Assembly: GCA_965153355.1 (NCBI GenBank)
Contig: OZ231126.1
Coordinates: 54,126,001-54,190,000 of the forward strand
DNA from: Flaccisagitta enflata
Taxonomy: Eukaryota > Chaetognatha > Sagittoidea > Aphragmophora
DNA length: 64,000 nt
Reading direction: 5' to 3'
Shown piece by piece: positions 46,419-59,737 of this stretch (position 1 is its first letter; each line of letters starts with the position of its first letter). Position numbers and translations under genes: made by a program. The notes beneath the pieces are model-generated. The model saw only the letters and a list, made by a program, of their open reading frames with translations, ran no database searches and was not told where the DNA came from.

Positions 46419-46951
46419 TGGCCAGTTTCTAAATAAGCGTTCATTGTTGGAAGAATATAATGCTGAGTAAATATAAACTGTATCCTTGGATACTTGAACA
46501 GAACTAAGGTAGATGAACAAGTAAATGACAAAGGAATTCATAAGATCTAACAGACAAAGTCAAAGTTTTTCATTATTTGCAATTCTGCTTCTAATCTCTG
46601 TCTAACATTTCATCCTTCAGATTTACATTTCCAATCTTCTAGTTTCTTACTTAACGTATACAAAAACAATCTTTAAATTCAAGGAAACTGTAATATTGTG
46701 TAAAAACGCTCTAGAAGGGAAGATCCTCTCGAAAAGAAAGAAAAAGAAAAGAGTACCATTTGTGAATTCGCAGCGCCATTCCGGCACTCGGACGGAGGGG
46801 GGGTGTGTGTTAGGGAGGGGGGCTTGGGAAGAGGAGGCGGGGGTTGTTGAAAAATACATCAGGGGTCTCCATAGTCTTAATGGGGCCTTTGTGCCTCTTT
46901 TCCTCATTATTCTCTTTCTTTCTCTCTCGTTTTTTTCTGAAGGGGGAAAGT
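46419..46951. other. Intergenic sequence
   Basis: A purine-rich GGAGGGGGG patch lies near 46790-46850. No gene. Confidence 0.6.
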
Positions 46952-48303
46952 GCCGACGGAAGGGGATGAGAGATGAAGGTTGCAGGAGTGAAATTTCATC
47001 GCATTCAGTACTTTAGTACATTTATGCTGATAGAAGGGGGATGTGAGATGAAGGATGCAGGAGTGAAATTTCATCGCATTCAGTACTTTAGTACATTTAT
47101 GCTGATAGAAGGGGGATGTGAGATGAAGGATGCAGGAGTGAAATTTCATCGCATTCAGTACTTTAGTACATTTATGCCGACGGAAGGGGATGAGAGATGA
47201 AGGATGCAGGAGTGAAATTTCATCGCATTCAGTACTTTAGTACATTTATGCTGATAGAAGGGGGATGTGAGATGAAGGATGCAAGCGTGAAATTTCATCG
47301 CATTCAGTACTTTAGTACATATATGCTGATGGAAGGGGGATGTGAGATGAAGGATGCAAGCGTGAAATTTCATCGCATTCAGTACTTTAGTACATATATG
47401 CTGATGGAAGGGGGATGTGAGATGAAGGATGCAAGCGTGAAATTTCATCGCATTCAGTACTTTAGTACATTTATGCCGACGGAAGGGGATGAGAGATGAA
47501 GGTTGCAGGAGTGAAATTTCATCGCATTCAGTACTTTAGTATATTCATGCTGATAGAAGGGGGATGTGAGATGAAGGATGCAGGAGTGAAATTTCACCGC
47601 ATTCAGTACTTCAGTACTTTTATGCTGATGAAAGGGGGATGTGAGATGAAGGATGCAGGCGTGAAATTTCATCGCATTCAGTACTTTAGTACATTTATGC
47701 TGATGGAAGGGGGATGAGAGATGAAACATGCAGGCTTGAGATTTCATCGCATTCAGTACTTTAGTACATTTATGCTGATGGAAGGGGGATGTGAGATGAA
47801 GGATGCAGGCGTGAAATTTCATCGCATTCAGTACTTTAGTACATTTATGCTGATGGAAGGGGGATGAGAGATGAAAGATGCAGGAGTGAAATTTCATCGC
47901 ATTTAGTACTTTAGTACATTTATGCTGATGGAAGGGGGATGTGAGATGAAGGATGCAGGAGTGAAATTTCATCGCATTCAGTACTTTAGTACATTTATGC
48001 TGATGGAAGGGGGATGTGAGATGAAGATTGCAGGCGTGAAATTTCATCGCATTCAGTACTTTAGTACATTTATGCTGATGGAAGGGGGATGAGAGATGAA
48101 GGATGCAGGCGTGAAATTTCACGGCATTCAGTACTTTAGTACATTTATGCTGATAGAAGGAGGATGAGAGATGAAGGATGCAGGAGTGAAATTTCACGGC
48201 ATTCAGTACTTTAGTACATTTATGCTGATGGAAGGGGGATGAAAGATGAAGGATGCAGGAGTGAAATTTCATCCCAATCAGTACGCATTCGATACATTTG
48301 TGC
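46952..48303. repeat. 75-bp minisatellite, 18 units
   Basis: The unit holds GATGAAGGATGCAGGAGTG, AAATTTCATCGCATTCAGTA and CTTTAGTACATTTATGCTGA. Most units are 75 bp (25 codons), so both strands stay open for hundreds of bases. Some units (with GCCGACGGAAGGGGATGAG) are 74 bp and break the frame; they start near 46952, 47176 and 47477. The long frames are not supported as genes. Confidence 0.95.
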
Positions 48304-48438
48304 CATTTCTTGCAATTGAATTATTGATATTGATTATAGAGGTATAAGGGATGAAAAAAGCAGAATGGCAGGACTCTGATAATGCCATGAAGGGATGGAT
48401 TGAATATTTCTGCTAAGTAACGATCGATGTTTTTTTTT

Positions 48439-48605
48439 AATCGCGGACTAGCGACTCTATAAGAGGCTTTGTCCGTCCGTCCGTCGGTTGGTTGGTCGGT
48501 TGTTTGGTCGGTCCGTCACGCTCGAGTCGAAAAGTGGGAAAACACGCATTTCCGCCCCTGCCCACCCGTCCGCGACTGGTATTGGCCGTGTATCCGGCCT
48601 TGTTT
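48439..48605 (-). mobile_element. HTR-A element with a variant hairpin
   Basis: ATCGCGGACTAGCGACTCTATAAGAGG (stem TCGC/GCGA), GTCCG/GTTGG units, GCCCCTGCCCACCCG, and the end GGCCGTGTATCCGGCCTTGTTT. Confidence 0.83.
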
Positions 48606-48915
48606 AACAACTGTCAACACCGTTAACTAAATCGAGTTCGAGCCTGTTCCCTCTCTGAGATGCAACACAAATTCTTGCAGTACCAAAAGTGTCAATCTTA
48701 CTATCTATTCCTTTATCAAGATTAAACAGGACCCTTTCTAGACGGACGAGCACATTGGCAAGGTGAGTAAGGGCCTGCGCTTCAAAGTGTAGGGGCATGT
48801 TAGAGTAACAAACTGAGAGTCCGATGTTCTAGAGTTCACGAAAAAGAAACTCATCAATAACTCCTTAGCCAAGCACCACCTCTCTGTCTGTCTTTCTGTC
48901 TGTCTTTGTCTATGC

Positions 48916-48916
<1 letters not shown>

Positions 48917-49005
<89 letters not shown>
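48917..49005. repeat. (CT)n microsatellite
   Basis: A perfect CT array. 48606-48916 and 49006-49438 hold no recognised gene; the latter is pyrimidine-rich. Confidence 0.97.
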
Positions 49006-49007
<2 letters not shown>

Positions 49008-49438
49008 TCCTTATCGGGGTTTTCACCATTGTAGAAATGCTAAATGGTTTTCAGTCTTGATGCCGTTTTCCCCATTCTTTTTCTTCCACTTCACTTCCCT
49101 CCCGTGAAGCTACGCCGTCGATTCCTCACCGTTGGCTAGAGAAAAGTTTTGCACTCTTTCCTCTTTTCCTTGTCCCTCTGCCATACTCCTTTCTTCCTTT
49201 TCAATATCCTCTTTCTTGTCTTTTGTCTATCTTACTCTATCTTCTCTCTTTTGTCTTACCTCTTCTATGTTTGTCTTACTTCATATTTGTCTATCTTAGT
49301 TCTTTGTCTATCTTTTTCTTCAAGTCTAGGTTTTCCATGACTGACTATTCGTTCCTCCGCATCCTGCCTACTCCTATCATTCCTCTTTTTCTTCTCATAA
49401 CACTCATCAATTAATCACTCTACCGGTAAATGTGATTT

Positions 49439-52400
49439 GGCAGTACCCCTGGCCTCCAGTACCCCCTTGTAAAAATAATGGGAAAAAGTGGGGATATATC
49501 TTGGCAGTACCCTCAGCAGTACCCCAGTCTTCTCTTTGGGGAATGATCCTGGCAGTACCCCCTTAAATCTGGCAGTACCCCATGTTATCATGGGGAACTA
49601 CCCTGGCAGTACCTCCTCAACTTGGCAGTACCCTTTTATATATTAGGGAACGATCCCAGCAGTACCTAGTCTGTTTGGCAGTACCCCTTTAGAATACATG
49701 GGGAATCAAACCAGCAGTACCCTTATAAATCTGGCAGTACCCTCCTCATATTGCATGAACAACCAAAAACAGTCAGTGTACAAAATGATAATGTTCATTA
49801 AGTGCATCAATGAAAAGAGAGAGTTTCAAAGTGTTCAAATATGTATGGGAACTATCCCAGCAGTACCCCCTTCAATCTGGCAGTACCCTTTAACAACATA
49901 AGAGTGGAGCTTTGAAAACCTGAATACAAAGTTGGGGAACTATCCCAGCAGTACCCCCTTCAATCTGGCAGTACCCCCTCCAAACTTTAGATTGAAGGCT
50001 TAAAATACTGATTAAAAGTTGGGGAACTATCCCAACAGTACCTCTTCAATCTGGCAGTACCCCATCCAGCTTAGTTGAGAGAACTTGAAAAACTGATTAA
50101 AAGTTGGGGAACTATCTCAGCAGTACCCCTTCAATCTGGCAGTACCCCCTTCGAACACGAGATTGAAGGCTTGAAAACTGATTAAAAAGCTAACTATCCA
50201 TCGGTACCCAATCTGGCAGTACCTTATCAACATAGAGTGGAGCTATAAAAACCTGATTACAAAGTTGGGGAACTATCCCAGCAGTACCCCCTTCAATCTG
50301 GCAGTACCCCCTCCAAACTTTAGATTGAAGGCTTGAAAAACTGATTAAAAAGTTGGGAAACCAACCCAGCAGTACCCCCTTCAATCTGGCAGTACCCCAT
50401 CCAAACTTAGATTGAAGGCTTGAAAACTGATTAAAAAGTTGGGGAACTATTCCCAGCAGTACCTCTTCAATCTGGCAGTTTCTTCAAAAACGATTGAAGT
50501 CTTGAAAACTACTTATGTTAGAACTATCCCAGCAGTACTTCGAATCTGCAGTACTCATATCAACATAAGAGTAGAGCTAAAAATCCTGAATACAAGTTGG
50601 GGCTATCCCAGCAGTACTCCTTCAATCTGGCAGTACCCCTTCAAATGTAAGAGTTTAGGCACATAAAGCTGATTAATATGTTAGAGAACTATCCCAGCAG
50701 TACCCCCTTCCAATCTGGTAAAATTTCTAAAGATTATTGAAGGATAAAAAACCTGATTACAAAGTTGGGGAACTATCCTAGCAGTAAATTTCCTTCAATC
50801 TGGCAGTACCCTTCTAATGTAAGAGTTGGGAGGCATATGTGTTGTTAGTATGTTGGGAAATATCCTGCAGTACCTCTTCAATCTGGCAGTACCTTTATCA
50901 ATATAAGAAGAGACATATAAAACTTGACTACAAAGTTGGGGAACTATCCCAGCAGTACCCCTTCAATCTGGCAGTACTCTCATCCAAACTTAGATTGAAG
51001 GCTTGAAAACTGATTAAAAAGCTGGGGAACTAGCAGTACCCCCCTTCCAATCTGCAGTACCTTTAACAAACATAAGAGTGGGAGCTATAAAACCCTGAAT
51101 ACAAAGTTGGGGAACTATCTCAGAAAATTTCTCAATCTGGCAGAACCCTATCCAAACTTATGATTGAAGGCTTGAAACTGATTAAAAAAGTTGGGGGAAC
51201 TATCTCAGCAGTGTACTTTCCGACCGTACTTCTTCAAACACAAGATTGAAGTCTTGAAAAACTGATTGCAAGTAGAACTATCCCAGCAGTAAATTTCTTG
51301 AATCTGGCAGTACTTTATCAACTTAAGAAGAGAGCTATAAACCTGAATAAAAAGTTGGGAACTATCCCAGCAGTACCCTCTTCAATCTGGCAGCACTTCT
51401 TATCAACACGAGATTGAAGGCTTGAAAACTGATTAAAAGTTGAGAACTATCTCTGTGCAGTACTCCTCTTCAAATCTGGCAGTACCCCTTATCAACATAA
51501 GAATGGAGCTATAAAACCTGAATACAAAGTTGGGGAACTATCCCAGCAGTACCCCCATCAATCTGGCAGTACCCCCTCCGAACTCTAGATTGAAGGCTTG
51601 AAAAACTGATTAAAAAGTTGGGGAACTATCCCAGCAGTACCCCCTTCAATCTGGCAGTACCCCTTATCAACATAAGAGTGGAGCTATAAAAACCTGAATA
51701 CAAAGTTGGGGAACTATCCCAGCAGTACCCCCTTCAATCTGGCAGTACCCCCTTCAAACACGAGATTGAAGTCTTGAAAAACTGAATAAAAAGTTGGGGA
51801 ACTATCCCAGCAGTACCCCCTTCAATCTGGCAGTACCCCTTCAATCACGAGATCAGAAGTCTATAAAACTGATTACAAAGCTGGAGAACTATCCCAGCAG
51901 GCAATTTCTCTTGAATCTGGCACTCTTCTACCAAACATAAGATAGAGCTATAAAAACCTGAATACAAAGTTAGAACTATCCCAGCAGTACTCCTCTTCAA
52001 TCTGGCAGTACCTCCAAGTTTGTGATTGAAGGCTTGAAAAACTGACAAAAAGCTGAGAACTATCCTGCTATACCCTTCAATCTGGCAGTACTTATCCAAA
52101 CTTAGATTGAAGGCTTGAAAACTGATTAAAAAGTTGGGGAACTATTCCAGCAGGTACCTCTAATCTGTGCAGTACCCTTCAAATCTTGATTGAAGGCTTG
52201 AAAACTGATTAAAAGTTGGGGAACTATCCCAGCAGTACCCCCTGGAATCTGGCAGTACTCTGTCAGCCATAAGAGTGGGGATCTATAAAATCCTGAAACA
52301 ACATGGGGAACCATCCCAGTACCCCTTCAATCTGGCAGCACCCCATCCAAACTTAGATTAAGGCTTTGAAAAATAGATAAAAAGTTGGGAACTATCTCAG

Positions 52401-55400
52401 CAGTACCCCCTTCAATCTGGCAGTACCCCCTTCAAACACGAGATTGAAGTCTTGGAAAACTGATTAAAAAGTTGGGGAACCATCTCAGCAGTACCCTGGT
52501 CAATCTGGCAGTACTCCTTATCAACATACATAAGAATGGAGCTATAAAACCTGAATACAAAGTTAGGAAACTATCCTAGCAGTAACCCCATTCAATCTGG
52601 CAGTACCCCTTACCAACATTAGACTGAAGCTTTGAAAACCTGATTGCAAAGTTGGGGAACAAACCTAGTAGTACCCCCTTCATTCTGGTGGAATTCTTAT
52701 CAACATAAGAGTGGAGCTATAAAATCCTGAATACAAAGTTGGGAACTATCCCAGCAGTACCCCTTTCATTTCGGAGCAGTACCCTTCAAAACAAGAGATT
52801 GAAGGCTTGGAAACTGATAAAAAGCTGGGGAACTATCCCAGCAGTAACATTTCTTCAATCTGGTACCCCTTCAAAGACGAGATTGAAGTCTTAAAAAACT
52901 GATTATAAAGCTGGAAAACTATCCCAGCAGTACCCCCTTGAATCTGGCAGTACCCCTTATCAACATAAGAATGGAGCTATAAAAACCTGAATACAAAGTT
53001 GGGGAACTATCCTAGCAGTACCCCCTTCAATCTGGCAGTACTCCCTCCAAGTTTTAGATTGAAGGCTTGAAAAACTGATTAAAAAGTTGGGGAACTATCT
53101 CCAGCAGGTGCAATTTCTTCAATCTGGCAGTACCTCATCCAAACTTAGATTAAAGGCTTGTAAAAACTGATTAAAAGGGGGAATTATCTCAGCAGGCACT
53201 TTCCTTCAATCTGGCAGTACCCCCTTCAAGCACGAGATTGAAGTTTAAAAACTGATTAAAATGTTAAATCATCTCAGCAGTACCCTGAATCTCAGCAGCA
53301 CTTCTATCAACATAAAGTGAGCTATAAAAATCTGAATACAAAGTTGTGAACTATCCCAGCAGTACCGCCTTCAATCTACAGTACCCCTCTCAAACACGAG
53401 ATTGAAGGCTTGAAAACTAATAAAAAGTTGGGGAACTTCTCCAGCAGTAAATTTCTAATCACAGTAATTTCTCAACACACAAGATTGAAGTTTTAAAAAA
53501 CTGATTACTAAGCTTGGGAACCATCCTAGCAGTACCCCCTTCAATCTGGCAGCACCCTCTTCAAACATAAGAATGAAGTCTTTAAAACCTGAATATAAAG
53601 TTGGGGAACCAACCCAGCAGTACCCCCTTCAATCTGGCAGTACCCCATCCAAACTTAGATTGAAGGTTTGAAAACTGATTAAAAAGTTGGGGAACTATCC
53701 CAGCAGTACCTCCTTCACTCTATCAGTACCCCAAACACGAGATTGAAGGCTTGAAAAACTGAATAAAAGTTGGGGACTGGCAGTATTTCCTTCAATCTGG
53801 CAGTACCCCATTCAAACATTAGATTGAAGTCTTATAAAACTCATCACATAGCTCAAGAACTATCCCAGCAGTACCCTTTTGAATCTGGCAGTACCCCTTA
53901 TCAACATAAGAATGGAGCTTGAAAAACCTGAATACAAAGTTGGGAACTATCCCAGCAGTACCCCATACAATCTGCAGTACCCCCCTCCAAACTTAGATTG
54001 GGTGTTTGAAACTAGATTAAAAAGGGGAACAATCCCAGCAGTATCCTTCAATCTGGCAGTACTCCTTATCAACATAAGAGTGGAGCTATAAAAACTGAAT
54101 AAAAAGTTGGGAACCATCTTTTCACAGTACTCTCTCTTCAATCTCGGCAGTACTTTCAAACAAGAGATTGAAGGCTTGAAAACTGAATAAAAGGGGAACT
54201 ATCCTATGAGTACCCCTTCAATCTGGCAGTACCCTTCAAACACGAGATTGAAGTCTTAAAAACTGGATTGCAAAGCTGGAGAACTATCCCAGCAGTACCC
54301 TTTTGAATCTGGCAGCACTTTATCAACATAAGAATTATTTTACAAACCCTGAATAAAGTTAAAGGAACTATCCCAGCAGTACCCCTTCAATCTGGCAGTA
54401 ACTTCTGCTTGTAGATTGAAGGCTTGGGGAAAAACTGATTAAAAGTTGGGGAACTATCCTAGTGGTGCCCTCTTCAATCTGCAGCAGTACCCCATCCAAA
54501 CTTAGATTGAAGGCTTGAAAACTGATTAAAAAGTTGGGAACTATCTCAGCAGTACCTTCCACCTGGCAGTACCCCCTTCACATGAGATCAGAAGTTTTGA
54601 AAAACTGATTAAAAAGTTGGGAACTATCTCAGCAGTACCTCCTTCAATCGGGCAGTACCTCTTATCAACTTAAGATTGAAGCTGTAAAAACTGATTAAAA
54701 GGTACACCTCAGCAGTACCCCTTTCAATCAGTACCCCCTTGAAATGTAAGAGTTTAGGCACATAAAGCTGATTAATATGTTGGGGAACTATCCCAGCAGT
54801 ACCCCCTTCAATCTGGCAGTACCCCCTTCAAACACGAGATTGAAGTCTTGAAAAAGTGATTAAAAAGCTGGGGAACTATCCTGGCAAAATTTCTTCAATC
54901 TGCAGTTTCTGCATTCTGCAACAGGAGCTATAAAATCCTGAATACAAAGTTGGGGAACTATCCCAGCAGTACCCTTCAGTCTGGCAGCAATTTCCCTTCA
55001 AACACCAGATTGAAGGCTTAAAAAATTGAATAAAAAGTGGGTAGCTATCCCAGCAGTACCCCTTCAATCTGGCAGCAATTTTCAAACACAGAGAGATTGA
55101 AAGCCAAAACTGATTGATGTGCCAAACCATCCCAGCAGAATTTCTTGAATCTGGCAGTATCCCTTATCAACATAAGAAAGGAGCTATAAAAACCTGAATA
55201 CAAAGTTAGGAAACTATCCCAGCAGTACCTCTGACAATCTGGAAGTAGTCCATCCAAGTTTAGATTGAAGTCTTGAAAAACTGATCAAAGATTTGCAGAA
55301 TTATTCTAACAGTACCTTCTTCAATCTGGCAGTACCCCTTATCCAAACTTAGATTGAAGTTACTTGAAAACTGATTAAAAAGCTGGGGAACTATCCCAGC

Positions 55401-55565
55401 AGTACTTCCTTGAATCTGGCAGCACCCCCTATCAACATAAGAGTGGAGCCATAAAATCCTGAATACAAAGTTGGGGAACTATCCCAGCAGTATTCCTTCC
55501 AACTGCAGGCCCCTCAAACACCATTGAAGGCTTGGAAAAACTGAAGAAAAAGTTGGGGAATCCCA
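49439..55565. repeat. 6.1-kb minisatellite, unit about 88 bp, with paired CAGTACCCC motifs
   Basis: Units read GGGGAACTATCCCAGCAGTA, CCCCCTTCAATCTGGCAGTA, CCCC and then one of two second halves: AACATAAGAGTGGAGCTATA... (ending TACAAAGTT) or AACTTAGATTGAAGGCTTGA... (ending AAAAAGTT). About 65-70 units, many with small indels. The first 300 bp (49439-49740) hold shorter, looser units, as expected at an array edge. There are no unique spacers, so it is not a CRISPR array. No coding. Confidence 0.95.
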
Positions 55566-55970
55566 CGTATGGATTCTGAACCTGCATGACGAGTTCAACT
55601 TTTTAAAACTTTTATGTAAAAGATTAAGCTTTGAAAGAAAAACAAGAAATAGATGAGCATGACAAGGTAATTGTGGAAGAGATCGAGGAAGGAGAGCAGA
55701 TCAAAGAGACAGCATTAATGAAAAGTGGAACAGAAAAAAAAAGCGGGAAAAGAAAACATGTACAGTAGGTTTTGAGGAAAAATTGCGCTGATGAAAGAAA
55801 AGGAAAAATCAAAATCTTGATGTATGTACTTAAACCGTATTGATTCAATTGTCACGCTAGTCTGCCTTTGTTGTGACTTTCGCGTTCTAAGGAACACGTT
55901 TTGCTACAATATATTTTGACAAGAGGATGAAAATTGAAAATAGTGGTTGGAAATGTTATTTTTCCTATTA
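55566..55970. other. Intergenic sequence
   Basis: No feature recognised. Confidence 0.6.
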
Positions 55971-56444
55971 GGCAGTGGCCCCAAAGGGGTCGATGACCTA
56001 TACGTTCACACATATGGGGAATTTTCTCCTTCTCAGCCTCCAGGTTAGGATTTGGGTCAAATATCTGTATTAGGTCGAATTGTGATTGCGCATGGTCTGG
56101 TCATTCCCAAAATTGATTGATTGATAGATTTATCGACCCCCTCCCCCTATCATTACAGCATGATGTCATATATAGTATTTATATATTATACCGACCAAGG
56201 AGCGGACTGAGGCGAGAAACCGATGCACCGATGCACCGATGCACCGACGCACCAACATAGAGACTCAATGACTCAAAACTCTGTCTGAGCGGAAATCGGC
56301 TGAGATGAATATTTCTGCGGCGATATGAAAAACATCCTTACCAACGTAACTATGGCAAAAATAAAAAAGACAGTGATTTTGAAAGTGGCACTACAAGCCC
56401 ATTTTTGGAATAATTTTAAATCCTTTTAGGTGGTAGTATTATGA

Positions 56445-56905
56445 CGAATTTGTGATTCAGCAAAAAAATCAGAACACAAAAAAGTTGATTTTTGTGGCTG
56501 TAGCAACAATTTTTGCATAATTTGTCAAATGATGATTCGCCAATGGCGTATGATTTTCACTTCACATACAATTGTAACTGCAAGCTTACTTTTTTGAGCA
56601 GCAAAAATCTTCTCAGGCGTCCATAGTATGTTTATTTTGTGACTCAGCAAAAGAATCAGAACTCAAAAAAGTTCATTTTTAGACACAGTTGAACCCCGCT
56701 CTAACGGACCCGCCACCAACGGAATTCCGCCTATAACAGATGTAAATTCATGGTCCTTCATGTTAAATTCTTTTTATTTTCGTTGGCAATAACAGAAGTC
56801 CACCTATAACAGAAGAAAATTGTCAGTCCCCTGAAATCCGTTAGAGCGGGGTTCAACTGTACCTGTAGCATCAATTTTTGTAAAAGTTGTCAAAATGATT
56901 TTTTT
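56445..56905 (+). repeat. Two-unit tandem repeat, period about 190 bp
   Basis: GACTCAGCAAAAGAATCAGA-like, then AAAAAAGTTGATTTTTG, CTGTAGCAACAATTTTTG and AATTTGTCAAATGAT occur at about 56449-56535 and again at about 56638-56905. The second unit is interrupted by the MITE at 56686-56859. Confidence 0.75.
56686..56859. mobile_element. pogo-like MITE, 174 bp
   Basis: CAGTTGAACCCCGCTCTAAC and its exact inverse at the right end, a longer and cleaner TIR than the copy at 36995-37170. TA follows the right end; the left flank is CA. Confidence 0.87.
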
Positions 56906-57239
56906 AAAAGTTGTAATTATGGAGTTTTTTCTCAGCCTCCAGGTTAGGATTTGGGCCTTGAGACTAGGGTTTTGGCGTCAAGGCTGGGATTTGGGCCTCA
57001 AGACTGGGATTTGAGGAGGGGGGGGCGGCAGAGGAGGAGAAAGGAGGAGGAGGAGGAGACGGAGAAGGAGTGAAAGCATAAGTCATTGACCCCTTTGGGG
57101 CCGCTGCCCTGCTTCCCCTTCAACTTCAAACACAACCTACTTAGGCAGGGCACCTGTACCGCTGACCATCTAATGCATTTGCGACCATTTGACAATGCAA
57201 TTTTTTACGGTTGCCATTTTTTGTCTGTCTGTCCATCCC

Positions 57240-57805
57240 CCCCTCTTCAAAACAGGTTTCTCTGACCCTATATAAGCCCACATTGGCCTCTCAGACCCCA
57301 AATCATGTCTGAAAGACACACAATCAGGCAACTCAGAACCCAAAATCAGGCTGCTCAGAACCCAAAATTAGGCCTTCCAAACTCCAAATTCAGCCATAAA
57401 TTAGGCCCTTTAGACCCTAGATTTAACCTCTCAGACCCAAAGTTAAGCCTCTCAAATCCCAAGTCTTGCCTCTCAAGCCCTCTCATAGACCCTAAATCAG
57501 ACCTCCCAGACCCAAAATCAGACATCTTAGTCCCCAAAACCCTCAACCCAGGCAAAATTACTCTTCTTAGCTCTGGCCTCAAACGAGGCCCCTAAGACCC
57601 AAGATCTGGCATCTTAGACCTCAAATCAGGTCAATTGGTCATCAAATCAGGTCTTCAAACAGACAGAAAACTGGAGAAAATTGCCCTACGTGGAATCATA
57701 TATCATCAGCCTTTCCGGGGTTGCTGCCCCTCTTATTGTCTCATCCTTACATACACTAACATAGGGGCATCGGGTACCGCTGACCGTGTAACGCTTTTGC
57801 GACTA
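57240..57805. mobile_element. HM element copy 4, left arm missing
   Basis: The core is a degenerate CAGACCCTAAATCAGGCCTC unit (about 57290-57650). The right part reads CTTTCCGGGGTTGCTGCCCC, the tail GGGTACCGCTGACCGTGTAA, and the end TTTTGCGACTA. Confidence 0.7.
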
Positions 57806-58099
57806 TTGATAATCTCTTTGTTTGTTAATAGCTGATTTAGAGAAAATTCATCCCTGAACTTAATCATATCGATGAAACACGAATAAGATTTTTATGATTT
57901 TACAAGCTGGAGCCCTGATTTTTTGGCAAATATTCAGTAAACAACTATTTGGTTTGGCTGACTATCCCACAATCATCCTTGAAAAACCTACTGTATGGAT
58001 TGATAAAATCAACTGAGCAATCCCTTTTGTCATTGGATTAAATTTGAACTTGTCTCTTAAAAAAAAATGTTCATTGCCGTTTCAAAACATGCCATTACA
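57806..58099. other. Intergenic sequence
   Basis: No feature recognised. Confidence 0.6.
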
Positions 58100-58440
58100 A
58101 AACAAGGCCAAGTAGGCCAACGATGCGTCCTCTTTGAATAAATGTTTTTTTTTGATGAATGTTCTTTTTTTTATGAATGAATGTTTGCATAAATGCTTGT
58201 TTTTTTATGAATGCATGTTTTTTTTTTATAAATTAATGTCATTTATGAATAAAATGAATGAATGGATTACTAGATGTATGCTACATTTACTGGGTAAGAA
58301 CCACTTTACTGTTGAAAAAATGCATGATTTTGATGTTTTTAATGAATGCGTTACCAACTGACCGACCAACCATCGAACCGACCGACAAACCGACCAACAG
58401 ACACAGCCTAGTATAGAGATGCGAGGATGCGTCTGAAAAG
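58100..58440 (+). mobile_element. HTR element with an internal ATGAATG-rich tract
   Basis: The 5' end AACAAGGCCAAGTAGGCC includes the HTR-B-type small hairpin. The body has AATG/TTTTTTATG repeats, then ACCGACCAACC units and TATAGAGATGCGAGGATGCG. The 3' hairpin AGATGC/GCGTCT has one G:T pair and is followed by GAAAAG (CTGA). Confidence 0.78.
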
Positions 58441-58603
58441 ATTCAATTTTATGTCATTTTACTTATACATCTCGGAGAGTACTCTTTGTAGGTGCAAAAC
58501 ATGAAAAAAGAAGACCTAATTCAGCCGGTTTTATCACATCCAGCTTTAATTACAACAGTTAGTTTGATCATCTGACTCGAAGGAAAGAAGACCCCTAAAG
58601 ATT

Positions 58604-59228
<625 letters not shown>

Positions 59229-59737
59229 GGGCAGCGGCCCCGAAGGGGCCGTTGACCTATGCTTTCACACACAGGAAAATTTCTCCCCCCCAGGCCTCGA
59301 GACGCAAATCCCGGCCTTGAGGCCCATATCCCAGCCTAGAGCCCCAAATTCCATCCCCAAGAACAAAATCCTAGCCTCAAGGCCCAATTCTCAGCCTCAA
59401 GGCCTAATTCCCAGCCTCAAGGCCCAAATCCCAGCCTCAAACCTCAAATTCCAGCCTCAGGGCCTAAGTCCTAGCCTCAAGGCCCAAATTCCAGCCTCAA
59501 AGTCTGAATTCCCGTCTCAAGCACTAACTCCAGCCCTGGGGCCCAAATCCCAGCCCCATGGCCTAAATCTCAGCTCAAGGGCCAAAATCTCAACCGCTAG
59601 AAGGAGGAGAAATTTCCTCATGTGTGAAAGCATAAAACCTCGGCCCCTTTAGGCCTTTGCCCCTCTTCCTCAACATCAATCACAACCTACTTTGGCAGGG
59701 TACGGGTACCGCTGACCATCTAACGCTTTTGCAACTA
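59229..59737. mobile_element. HM element copy 5
   Basis: The left arm GGGCAGCGGCCCCGAAGGGG, the lead TATGCTTTCACACACAGG and AAATTTCTCC; a core of 20-bp units (CCTCAAGGCCCAAATCCCAG-like). The right arm restores GGAGAAATTTCCTC, TGTGTGAAAGCATA and GGCCCCTTTAGGCC, so the inverted repeat is longer here, about 60 bp. The tail ends TTTTGCAACTA. TTTTT precedes the left end. Confidence 0.82.

Larger units (their letters stand above)
55971..57187. mobile_element. HM element copy 3, core inverted and disrupted
   Basis: The left arm starts GGCAGTGGCCCCAAAGGGGT; the right arm is at about 57076-57111, with the usual tail ending GCGACCA. The core units read GGCTGGGATTTGGGCCTCAA, the reverse of the orientation in copies 1, 2 and 5, and the purine-rich lead also lies on the right. 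Unrelated sequence including a pogo-like MITE lies between two copies of TCTCAGCCTCCAGGTTAGGA (56033 and 56931). Confidence 0.8.

Noticed and set aside
47454-48272. A 272-codon minus-strand ORF with 25-residue repeats as a repeat-protein gene
   Set aside because: The 75-bp minisatellite stays open in frames on both strands and is broken by 74-bp units. No promoter, initiator context or splice structure supports a gene.
49439-55565. CRISPR-like array
   Set aside because: The whole unit repeats, spacers are not unique, unit length varies by indels, and the context is an animal genome.
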